In this document: positions 8,202-15,602 of the stretch, piece by piece
How positions within the stretch are numbered: position 1 is the stretch's first letter
Layout of the letters: each line of letters opens with the position of its first letter
Source of the DNA: Parasphingopyxis sp.
Lineage (GTDB): Bacteria; Pseudomonadota; Alphaproteobacteria; Sphingomonadales; Sphingomonadaceae
Direction of reading: 5' to 3'
NCBI RefSeq assembly: GCF_028279465.1
Contig: NZ_JANQNS010000009.1
Coordinates: forward strand, 42,986-106,985
Length of the DNA: 64,000 nucleotides
The notes under the pieces: generated by a model
Database searches by the model: none
Told to the model about the DNA's origin: nothing
The model's input: the letters and a program-made list of their open reading frames with translations, nothing else
Translations under genes and position numbers: made by a program

Positions 8202-9353
8202 TCAATAGGACCTGGGCAAGCCCAGCACATGCTCGGCGAGATAGGAGAGGATAAGGTTCGTCGAGATTGGCGCGACCTGATAGAGGCGCGTCTCGCGATA
8301 TTTGCGTTCGACATCATATTCGGCCGCGAAGCCGAACCCGCCGAACGTCTGGATGCAGGCCTCGCCTGCCGCCCAGCTCGCATCGGCGGCGAGCATCTTC
8401 GCCATATTGGCGTCCGCCCCGGCATTGTCCCCGGCCTCATATTTGGCGAGCGCATCCTCTACCATCAGCGCTGCCGCGCGCATCTGCGCATAGGCCTTGG
8501 CGAGCGGGAACTGGATGCCCTGATTCTGGCCGATCGGCCGGCCGAATACCTGCCGTTCCTTCGCATAGTCCGTCGCCTTGTCGAGGAAGAAGCGTGCATC
8601 GCCGATGCATTCGGCGGCGATCAGGATGCGCTCGGCATTCATGCCCGACAGGATGTAGCGAAAGCCCTGGCCCTCTTCGCCGATCAGGTTTGCCGCCGGC
8701 ACGCGCATATCGTCGAAAAACACTTCCGTAGTCGAATGGTTCATCATCGTATCAATGGGCTTGATGGACAGGCCGTTACCGAGCGCTTCGCGCATATCGA
8801 CAATGAACACGGACAGCCCGTCGGTGCGTTTTTCGACCGCGTCGCGCGGCGTCGTGCGGGCGAGCAGCAGCATGAGATCCGAATGTTCGGCGCGGCTCGT
8901 CCAGATCTTCTGGCCGTTGACGATGTAGCTGTCGCCGTCCTTCTTCGCGATGGTCTTGAGCGAAAGCGTATCGGTACCGCTCGTCGGCTCGGTCACGCCG
9001 AACGCCTGGAGGCGCAATTCGCCGCTCGCGATCTTCGGCAGATACTGTTCCTTCTGCGCGTCCGACCCGTGGCGCAGCAGCGTGCCCATGATATACATTT
9101 GCGCATGGCACGCGCCGCCATTGCAGCCGCGATATTGAATTTCCTCGAGAATCGCCGCTGCGGCCGATAGCGGCAATCCCGCCCCGCCATAGTCTTCGGG
9201 GATCAGCGCCGCGAGGTAGCCGGCTTCGGTCAGCGCATCGACGAACTCGCCCGGATAGGCGCGCGCCTTGTCCTTTTCCTGCCAGTAGCTGCCCGGAAAC
9301 TGCGCGCAGAGTTTCGCGACTTCCTCACGGATCGCCGAAAAATCCTCCGCCAT
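8202..9353 (-). CDS. Acyl-CoA dehydrogenase family protein
   Basis: A 383-residue flavoprotein with the ACAD pattern: TEPTSGTDT (FAD contacts), a middle beta domain, RQVFGRPIGQNQ, and QTFGGFGFAAEYDVERKYRE near the end. The usual catalytic Glu in the C-terminal YEG motif is absent (the sequence reads LYQVAPIS), but Glu241 in GMNAERIL occupies the helix-G position used by isovaleryl-CoA and long-chain enzymes. It should form an enoyl-CoA from a possibly branched acyl-CoA. It overlaps the upstream GNAT gene by one base (TGATG). It may serve the neighbouring CoA-dependent pathway, but this is inference. Confidence 0.9.
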   Translation of the reverse strand: MAEDFSAIREEVAKLCAQFPGSYWQEKDKARAYPGEFVDALTEAGYLAALIPEDYGGAGLPLSAAAAILEEIQYRGCNGGACHAQMYIMGTLLRHGSDAQKEQYLPKIASGELRLQAFGVTEPTSGTDTLSLKTIAKKDGDSYIVNGQKIWTSRAEHSDLMLLLARTTPRDAVEKRTDGLSVFIVDMREALGNGLSIKPIDTMMNHSTTEVFFDDMRVPAANLIGEEGQGFRYILSGMNAERILIAAECIGDARFFLDKATDYAKERQVFGRPIGQNQGIQFPLAKAYAQMRAAALMVEDALAKYEAGDNAGADANMAKMLAADASWAAGEACIQTFGGFGFAAEYDVERKYRETRLYQVAPISTNLILSYLAEHVLGLPRSY

Positions 9354-9655
9354 CAGCCCTGCACCACGTCCTGCCAGTCCGCATGGCGTTGGGCGATCGC
9401 TTTGAAGAAGGGGCAGAGCGGGACGATCTTGAAGCCCTTCGCGCGCGCGTCCGCCACCACCCGTTGGGCGAGCGCCTTGCCGAGGCCCCGGTCGCGCAAA
9501 CTGTCCGGCACGCCCGTATGATCGACAATGACCAATGTCTCCGATGCGCGCGAAAAGGTCAGCTCCGCCTCCTCGCCCACTCCGTCGATCTTCATGAAAT
9601 AGCGGCCCTTCGATCCGCTATCGTCCAGCTGTATGTCGAGCTTGTCCTCGGCCAA
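9353..9655 (-). CDS. Small GNAT-family N-acetyltransferase (YjdJ-like)
   Basis: A 100-residue minimal GNAT domain. It has the beta strand with FMKIDGVGEEAELTF, the acetyl-CoA-binding loop LRDRGLGKALAQRVV (the RGxGxA pattern), and the ending IVPLCPFFKAIAQRHADW typical of the short YjdJ/Gtn1-like family. The function of this family is poorly known; acetylation of a small molecule or protein is assumed. It is the promoter-proximal gene of a two-gene unit with the acyl-CoA dehydrogenase, whose start overlaps its stop. Confidence 0.88.
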   Translation of the reverse strand: MAEDKLDIQLDDSGSKGRYFMKIDGVGEEAELTFSRASETLVIVDHTGVPDSLRDRGLGKALAQRVVADARAKGFKIVPLCPFFKAIAQRHADWQDVVQG

Positions 9656-9801
9656 TGCAGGGCTCCCAGTCTGTAATTGAGGTCAGTTGACAGTTGCGCC
9701 TCTCGCCGTTCGCTGCAAGCCCGCCGCGCGAAGTTTTCGAACGCGGTGGCCCCGTACAGTCCGATCTTGTGTTTTTTCCTGCCCCGACACACAAGCGCGG
9801 C

Positions 9802-10875
9802 GTGGCGGCGGAACGAACCTATGCGATCATCGGATGTGGGATGATGGGCTGCGAGCATATGCAGAATCTCGCGCTCGTACCCGGGGCCGATCTCGTTGCG
9901 ATTGCCGATCCGGAGCCCTGGTCACGCGATAATGCGGGTCAGCTGGCCGACACGCTCGGGCAAAGCATTACATGCTATGCCGACGTTTCCGCGATGTTGG
10001 CGGCGGAAGAGCCCGACGCCGTGATTATCGCCTCGCCCAATCACACCCATTTCGCCGTTGTGCAGCAGGTGATGGACCATGGCTCGGCGATCCTGCTCGA
10101 AAAGCCGATGTGTACGACCGTTGCCGATGCCGAAGCGCTGGCGGCGCTGCAGCGCGACTATAATCCGCTGTTCTGGGTCGGCCTCGAATATCGCTACATG
10201 CCGCCGGTGACGCGCTTTATCGAGCGCGTGAAGACGGGCGAAACCGGGCCGGTAAAGATGCTTTCGATCCGCGAGCACCGCTTTCCGTTTCTGCCCAAGA
10301 TCGGCGACTGGAACCGCTTCAATCGTAACACGGGCGGCACTTTGGTCGAGAAATGCTGCCATTTTTTCGATCTGATGCGGCATATCCTGGGCGATGAACC
10401 GGTGCGCGTGTTTGCCAGCGGCGCGCAGGATGTGAACCATCTCGACGAGCGCTATGACGGCGAAACGCCGGATATCCTCGACAACGCCTATGTGATCGTC
10501 GATTTCGCTGGCGGCGCGCGCGCGATACTCGATCTGTGCATGTTCGCCGAAGGCTCCGAGCAGCAGGAGGATATCTATGCGCTTGGCCCGGCCGGCAAGC
10601 TGGAGGTGAAAATCCCGGCTGCCGAAGTGACCTGGTCGCCGCGCGATCGCAGCGGGCCGGTTGTGGAAGCCGTGGCAACGCCGCCCGATGCGCTGGCGGC
10701 CGGCTATCATCATGGCGCGACCTATTTTCAGCTGCGCGATTTCCACGCGGCGCTATGCGCGGGCAGCCCGGCGACGGTCACGGCGCTGGACGGGCTACGT
10801 TCGGTGCAGATGGGCGCGGCCGCGCAGGAATCCATCGCCACCGGCCAGCCTGTAGCCCTCAATTTCGGAGACTGA
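9802..10875 (+). CDS. Gfo/Idh/MocA-family oxidoreductase
   Basis: About 357 residues with an N-terminal Rossmann domain (YAIIGCGMMGCEHM), the conserved EKP catalytic-lysine motif (LLEKPMCTT), and a C-terminal alpha/beta domain containing GGTLVEKCCHFFDLMRHILG. These NAD(P)-dependent enzymes oxidise or reduce sugars, inositols and related cyclic alcohols. I prefer the GTG at 9802, five residues before the first Rossmann strand; an earlier TTG at 9694 would add 36 residues unlike the family. The next gene begins four bases after the stop, giving an operon with the aldo/keto reductase. Confidence 0.88.
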   Translation: MAAERTYAIIGCGMMGCEHMQNLALVPGADLVAIADPEPWSRDNAGQLADTLGQSITCYADVSAMLAAEEPDAVIIASPNHTHFAVVQQVMDHGSAILLEKPMCTTVADAEALAALQRDYNPLFWVGLEYRYMPPVTRFIERVKTGETGPVKMLSIREHRFPFLPKIGDWNRFNRNTGGTLVEKCCHFFDLMRHILGDEPVRVFASGAQDVNHLDERYDGETPDILDNAYVIVDFAGGARAILDLCMFAEGSEQQEDIYALGPAGKLEVKIPAAEVTWSPRDRSGPVVEAVATPPDALAAGYHHGATYFQLRDFHAALCAGSPATVTALDGLRSVQMGAAAQESIATGQPVALNFGD

Positions 10876-10879
10876 ACCC

Positions 10880-11839
10880 ATGCCGCTCGACACCATGCCG
10901 CAGATCGGCTTCGGCCTCTGGAAAGTCCCGCCGGGGGATTGCGAGGAGACCGTGCTCGAAGCGATCCGGGCCGGGTATCGCCATTTCGATTGCGCGGCGG
11001 ATTATGGCAACGAAGCAGCGGTCGGGAAGGGTTTAGCCAGCGCCATCGATCAGGGTCTGGTGGCGCGCGACGAGCTCTGGATCACCTCGAAACTCTGGAA
11101 CACTTTTCACGCGCCCGAGCATGTCGAACTGGCCTGCCGCAAATCGCTCGCCGATCTCGGGCTCGACTATCTGGACCTCTATCTGATCCATTTCCCGATC
11201 GCACTCGAATATGTTCCGATCGAGACGCGCTATCCGCCCGAATGGATTCACGACCCGGACGCCGAAAACCCGGTCATGCGCCGCGCTGTCGTGCCGCTGC
11301 ACGAAACCTGGGGCGCGATGGAGCAGCTCGTCGACAGGGGCCTCGTGCGGAATATCGGCGTCTGCAACTACAACAGCGCACTGATTCATGACCTGATGAG
11401 TTATGCCCGGATTGCGCCGAGCGTGCTGCAGATCGAGGCGCATCCCTATCTGACGCAAGAGAAGCTCGTCCGGCTCGCTGGCGACTATGGCATCCATGTC
11501 ACCGCCTTTTCGCCACTCGGCGCGCTCTCCTATGTCGAACTCGACATGGCCGGCGCGAGTGACTCCGTACTCGAGGAACCGGTCGTCCGCGCGGCGGCCG
11601 AGGCGCATGGCAAAACGCCCGCGCAGATCGTGCTGCGCTGGGGTATCCAACGGGGCACGTCGATCATTCCGAAGACGCGCAAGCCGGAGCGGATGCGTGA
11701 AAATCTCGCTATAACGGATTTCGCGTTGAGCGACGACGAGATGACGGCGATTTCGGCACTCAACGCCAATCGCCGGTTCAACGATCCCGGTGTGTTTACG
11801 GAAGCCGCGTTCAACAGCTTCCACCCGATCTACGATTAG
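10880..11839 (+). CDS. Aldo/keto reductase
   Basis: A 319-residue TIM-barrel reductase. It has the strand FDCAADYGNE with the catalytic aspartate and tyrosine, the lysine in ITSKLWN, the active-site histidine in LYLIHFP, and the NADPH-binding block SIIPKTRKPERMRENL. It should reduce aldehydes or keto sugars with NADPH. It sits between the Gfo/Idh/MocA enzyme and the oxygenase with gaps of four and two bases, so the three are probably translated from one message and act on one small molecule. Confidence 0.92.
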   Translation: MPLDTMPQIGFGLWKVPPGDCEETVLEAIRAGYRHFDCAADYGNEAAVGKGLASAIDQGLVARDELWITSKLWNTFHAPEHVELACRKSLADLGLDYLDLYLIHFPIALEYVPIETRYPPEWIHDPDAENPVMRRAVVPLHETWGAMEQLVDRGLVRNIGVCNYNSALIHDLMSYARIAPSVLQIEAHPYLTQEKLVRLAGDYGIHVTAFSPLGALSYVELDMAGASDSVLEEPVVRAAAEAHGKTPAQIVLRWGIQRGTSIIPKTRKPERMRENLAITDFALSDDEMTAISALNANRRFNDPGVFTEAAFNSFHPIYD

Positions 11840-11841
11840 CT

Positions 11842-12768
11842 ATGGTGGTGGCCATGACCGACAGCGCGTTTCCATCCATCGTTAAGGGCTCCGGCGATCT
11901 CGCCGCCCATATCGCGGCCGACAAGATCGCGATCGATGCGCAACTGGCCGAGAGCGGCGCAGTTCTGTTTCGCGGATTCGATGTGCCGGATGCGCAGGCC
12001 TTCGATGCGGCGGTTGTCGCCTATGGCGAGCCGAACTTCCCCTATGCGGAATCGCTCTCCAACGCCGTGCGCGTCAATGTGACCGACCGCGTATTCACTG
12101 CGAACGAAGCGCCGCCGGACACGAGCATCTACCTACATCACGAGATGGCGCAGACGCCCGTCTATCCGAGCAAGCTCTTCTTCTATTGCGAGATTGCGCC
12201 GGGCGGCGGCGGTGCGACGCCGCTCTGTCGCTCGGACATCCTGCTAGACGAACTGGCAGCGGCCGATCCCGATCTCGTTGACGACTTCGCCGCGAAAGGC
12301 GTGCGCTACACCAATGTGATGCCGGGCGACGATGACGCCGGATCGGGGCAGGGGCGCAGCTGGCGCAGCACGTTGAGCGCTCAGGATCGCGATGCGGCCG
12401 AGGCGCGGCTGCGGGCGCTCGGCTATGACTGGGAGTGGCGGGATGACGAGAGTTTGCGCGCGACCACGCCGGTGCTCGACGCCGTGCGGACGCTGCCCGA
12501 TGGCCGGCGGACCTTTTTTAACCAGCTGATCGCGGCCTTTCGGGGTTGGTCGGACAGCCGCAACGACCCGTCCAAGGCGATTACCTTCGGCGACGGCACG
12601 CCGATCACGACCGCACAGATGGCCGATGCGATCGCTTTGTCCGACGCACTGACCTACGATCTCGATTGGCAGGCCGGCGATGTCGCGCTGGTCGATAATT
12701 TCCTCGTGATGCACGGTCGCCGCCCTTTCGAAGGCAAGCGCCGGGTGCTGGCGTCGCTCATACAATAG
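11842..12768 (+). CDS. TauD/TfdA-family Fe(II)/2-oxoglutarate-dependent dioxygenase
   Basis: About 308 residues with the facial triad for iron: a His-x-Glu in IYLHHEMAQ and the distal histidine in FLVMHGRRPF, followed by the arginine expected to bind 2-oxoglutarate. The GGATPLCRSD stretch after the first motif is typical of the TauD/SyrP-like group. The reaction would be hydroxylation of an unactivated carbon; the substrate is unknown. Possible starts are ATG at 11842 or 11854. The gene ends six bases before the convergent symporter gene. Confidence 0.88.
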   Translation: MVVAMTDSAFPSIVKGSGDLAAHIAADKIAIDAQLAESGAVLFRGFDVPDAQAFDAAVVAYGEPNFPYAESLSNAVRVNVTDRVFTANEAPPDTSIYLHHEMAQTPVYPSKLFFYCEIAPGGGGATPLCRSDILLDELAAADPDLVDDFAAKGVRYTNVMPGDDDAGSGQGRSWRSTLSAQDRDAAEARLRALGYDWEWRDDESLRATTPVLDAVRTLPDGRRTFFNQLIAAFRGWSDSRNDPSKAITFGDGTPITTAQMADAIALSDALTYDLDWQAGDVALVDNFLVMHGRRPFEGKRRVLASLIQ

Positions 12769-12774
12769 GGCTCG

Positions 12775-14481
12775 TCAAATAGGCCGCGCGCGCCGCGCCG
12801 CCCAGGCCCACATCGCGACATTGCCCAGTGTCAGCATTCCGAGCAGCATCGGTAGCAGTGTTGTCGCGCTGGCACCCGCGGCGAAGCCGATCGGCGAGAA
12901 GATCAGATACAGCGCGACGACGCAGGAGAAGAGTGTAATCGCCAGCGGTTTCGCAAAGCGCCACGGCGTCATATCGACCTGGCTGTTCGGTGTGAACGAC
13001 CAGGCCTTGGCGCGCGGCCGCCAGACGCCGCAGGCCAGCATGATGACGACTTCTATGACGAACAGGATCGCATATTGATGCAGGAAATGCAGTGTGATCG
13101 TCTCGTCGAAAACAAAACGCAGCAGGCCATAGGCGACCACATGGAAGACGATCACGAGCTTGGCGCCAAGCGCGGGGACGCGCCGCGTAAACAGGCCGAC
13201 GATCACGATGACGACGGTCGGGATATTGTAGAAGCCGGTGAACATGCGGATTACCTGCCACAGCCCTTCTTCGGCGAAATAGAGGAGCGGCGCGACGGCG
13301 AAGGAGAAGAACGCGATGACGATGCTGGCGATCTTCGCGATGCGGACGAGTTCGCCATCGCTTGCTTTCCCGCCGCGCGCCGGGGCGTAGACATCGAGCG
13401 AGAACAGCGTTGCCGCGCTGTTGAGCAGCGAATTGAATGAACTGAACACCGCGCCGAGCAGCACGGCGAGGAAAAAGCCGCTCAAATAGACGGGCAGTAC
13501 GTCGCGGATTAGCCGGGGATAAGCCTGGTCAATGGAGCCGAGGCCGGGCCCGTAGAGATGGAAGGCGATGACTCCCGGGATCATCATCATGAATGGGACG
13601 AGCACTTTGAAAAAGCCGGAGAAGAGTACGCCCTTCTGCCCCTCGGCGAGCGACCGGGCGCCGAGCGTCCGCTGGATGACATACTGATTGGTGCACCAGT
13701 AGAAGAGGTTGGCGAAGATCATCCCGGTGAAGATCGTGCCGAACGGGGTCGGGTCCTCTGGCCCGCCGATCGCGTCGAGCTTTTCCGGATGATCGGTTAG
13801 CAGCCGGTTGAGCCCCTCGCCGAAATCGCCGCCGCCCAGCGCGACCAGGCCGAGCACCGGCACGAGTATACCGACGATCAGCAGCCCGATTCCGTTGATC
13901 GTATCGGACACCGCGACAGCCCGCAGCCCGCCGAACACGGCATAGATCGATCCGGTAATGCCGATCACGATCACCATCGCGACAAGCGCCGGGAAATAGT
14001 CGAGGCCGGTTAGCCGCGGCACGTCGAACAGCTGCAGCACCGCGACAGAACCCGAATAGAGGATCGAGGGGATCGTCACGAGGCCATAGCCGAGCATGAA
14101 CAGGATGACCGACATGCGGCGGACCGTCGGATCGAACCGGTCGTTCAGGAATTCCGGCAGCGTCGTGAAGGCGCCGGCCAGATAGCGCGGCAGGAAGATC
14201 AGCGCCATCGCGATGGTCGCGACAGCCGCCGTCACCTCCCAGGCCATGCTCGACAGATTGAAGCCATAGGCCGAGCCGTTAAGGCCGATCAGCTGCTCGG
14301 CCGAAAGATTGGTCAGCAACAGCGAACCGGCGATGAAGGTCGCGCCGAGCCCACGTCCCGCGAGGAAATAGCCGTCCTTGGTATCGGCCGTGCCACGCGT
14401 CTTCAGCCAGCTGATCCAGCCGACGAGCGCCATGAAGAACAGGCAGCTCAACAGCGTGAAAAGGATCGAGGCGTGCGACAC
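12775..14481 (-). CDS. Sodium:solute symporter (SSS family, SGLT-like)
   Basis: A 568-residue inner-membrane transporter with about 14 hydrophobic helices. Family marks include YFLAGRGLG after the first helix, LLLTNLSAEQLIGLNGSAY (unwound helix 1 and sodium site), YAVFGGLRAVAVSD and NQYVIQRTLGARS. The pattern is closest to the SGLT-like sugar or inositol carriers, which fits the neighbouring sugar-type oxidoreductases. The GTG start at 14481 begins SHASILFTLLSC directly before the first helix; the longer frame from 14565 adds a non-family leader. The 3' end is convergent with the dioxygenase gene. Confidence 0.9.
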   Translation of the reverse strand: MSHASILFTLLSCLFFMALVGWISWLKTRGTADTKDGYFLAGRGLGATFIAGSLLLTNLSAEQLIGLNGSAYGFNLSSMAWEVTAAVATIAMALIFLPRYLAGAFTTLPEFLNDRFDPTVRRMSVILFMLGYGLVTIPSILYSGSVAVLQLFDVPRLTGLDYFPALVAMVIVIGITGSIYAVFGGLRAVAVSDTINGIGLLIVGILVPVLGLVALGGGDFGEGLNRLLTDHPEKLDAIGGPEDPTPFGTIFTGMIFANLFYWCTNQYVIQRTLGARSLAEGQKGVLFSGFFKVLVPFMMMIPGVIAFHLYGPGLGSIDQAYPRLIRDVLPVYLSGFFLAVLLGAVFSSFNSLLNSAATLFSLDVYAPARGGKASDGELVRIAKIASIVIAFFSFAVAPLLYFAEEGLWQVIRMFTGFYNIPTVVIVIVGLFTRRVPALGAKLVIVFHVVAYGLLRFVFDETITLHFLHQYAILFVIEVVIMLACGVWRPRAKAWSFTPNSQVDMTPWRFAKPLAITLFSCVVALYLIFSPIGFAAGASATTLLPMLLGMLTLGNVAMWAWAARRARPI

Positions 14482-14713
14482 GATGGTTTCCGAACAGAAT
14501 GGGGTTTCCAAACAGAATGGCCGCAAACGGCCCATCCCCGCCGGGCGCAAGGATGTGAAGCCCATGCTGTCGCGAAAATCCGGCGATGCCGCAAGGTCAC
14601 AGTCATTCGTGCGGACGTCGTTATGCAGCCGCTGCGCGCAGCCAATTGTTGACTCTGCGGCCTTTGCGATGCTGAGCAGCGCCGCAACAGGATTTCGCAG
14701 TTAGGAAGTTTGC

Positions 14714-15544
14714 ATGTGTCCAGCGCCCGTCAGCGACGGAGATCGTCGCGGCTATATCATTCCCATCGGCGGCGGCGAAGATAGAGGGCTCGAACCCGCG
14801 GTATTGAGCCGCTTTGTCGAGATCGCCGGCGGCGACAAGGCCGATATCGTGATCCTACCGACCGCATCGACGCTGGAAAGCACCGGCCCGCTTTACGAGG
14901 AACTCTTCGACGGGCTAGGCGCGGCGTCCGTCCGCTCGATGCCGATCGCCACGCGCGAGGATTGCAACGATCCGGCGCATGTGGAGAGTTGCGAACAAGC
15001 CACCGGCATCTTCATCACCGGCGGCAACCAATTACGGCTGTCTACCATTCTCGGCGGCACCGATGTCGCGCAAACTTTGCGCCGGGTGAATGCGCAAGGC
15101 GTGCCGATCGCCGGGACCTCGGCGGGCGCGTCGATCATGTCGGAACATATGATCGCGGGCGGCGAGGCGGATGCCGGACCGGCGGAAGGTGGCGCGGTTC
15201 TGGCCCCGGGTCTGGGGCTCACCAACGCCGGCGTGATCGACCAGCATTTTTCCGAACGCTATCGCTTGGGCCGGCTGCTCTCTGCGATCGCGCTCAATCC
15301 GTTTCTCCTCGGCATCGGTATCGATGAGGATACCGGCGCCTTTATCGATCCCGATGGCGTCGCGGAGATTGTGGGCAGCGGCACGGTAACGATTGTTGAC
15401 GGCGCGGACTTGAAATATTCATCGGCCCATGCGGCCAATCGCAAAGAGGGGCTGGGCATGCTGGGGCTCAAACTGGATATCCTGCATGAGGGCTGCCGCT
15501 ATGACCTGAACGCCCGCAAGGCCTTTGCACCGGGCGAAGGATAG
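14714..15544 (+). CDS. cphB: Cyanophycinase
   Basis: A 276-residue serine peptidase of family S51. The nucleophile is Ser136 in the elbow GTSAGAS, preceded by the family stretch IFITGGNQLRLSTIL and followed by GLGLTNAGVIDQHFSERYRLGRL in two parts. It degrades the storage polymer cyanophycin (multi-L-arginyl-poly-L-aspartate) to beta-Asp-Arg dipeptides. An AGGAAG ribosome-binding site lies before the ATG. It is the first gene of a run with cyanophycin synthetase 55 bases downstream, and the isoaspartyl peptidase that completes breakdown is at 20168. No signal peptide is seen, so it acts in the cytoplasm. Confidence 0.94.
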   Translation: MCPAPVSDGDRRGYIIPIGGGEDRGLEPAVLSRFVEIAGGDKADIVILPTASTLESTGPLYEELFDGLGAASVRSMPIATREDCNDPAHVESCEQATGIFITGGNQLRLSTILGGTDVAQTLRRVNAQGVPIAGTSAGASIMSEHMIAGGEADAGPAEGGAVLAPGLGLTNAGVIDQHFSERYRLGRLLSAIALNPFLLGIGIDEDTGAFIDPDGVAEIVGSGTVTIVDGADLKYSSAHAANRKEGLGMLGLKLDILHEGCRYDLNARKAFAPGEG

Positions 15545-15587
15545 GGCAATCATGCGTATCGGCGCGTAGAAGCCAGACAGGTTAGCA

Positions 15588-15602
15588 AGGGGACGGACCA
15601 TC
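15588..15602 (+). promoter_or_regulatory. Ribosome-binding site and AUC start codon of cphA
   Basis: AAGGGGA at 15587-15593 is well matched to the 16S anti-Shine-Dalgarno and ends six bases before ATC at 15600. The CTG at 15609 is 15 bases away and fits less well. The spacing, rather than the codon, decides the start. Confidence 0.6.

Noticed and set aside
8202..9353. Inactive acyl-CoA dehydrogenase because the C-terminal catalytic Glu is missing
   Set aside because: Glu241 occupies the known alternative position for the base, so loss of activity need not follow.
9694..9801. Upstream TTG start for the Gfo/Idh/MocA gene
   Set aside because: The added 36 residues precede the Rossmann fold without family resemblance; TTGACA in this stretch looks more like promoter sequence.
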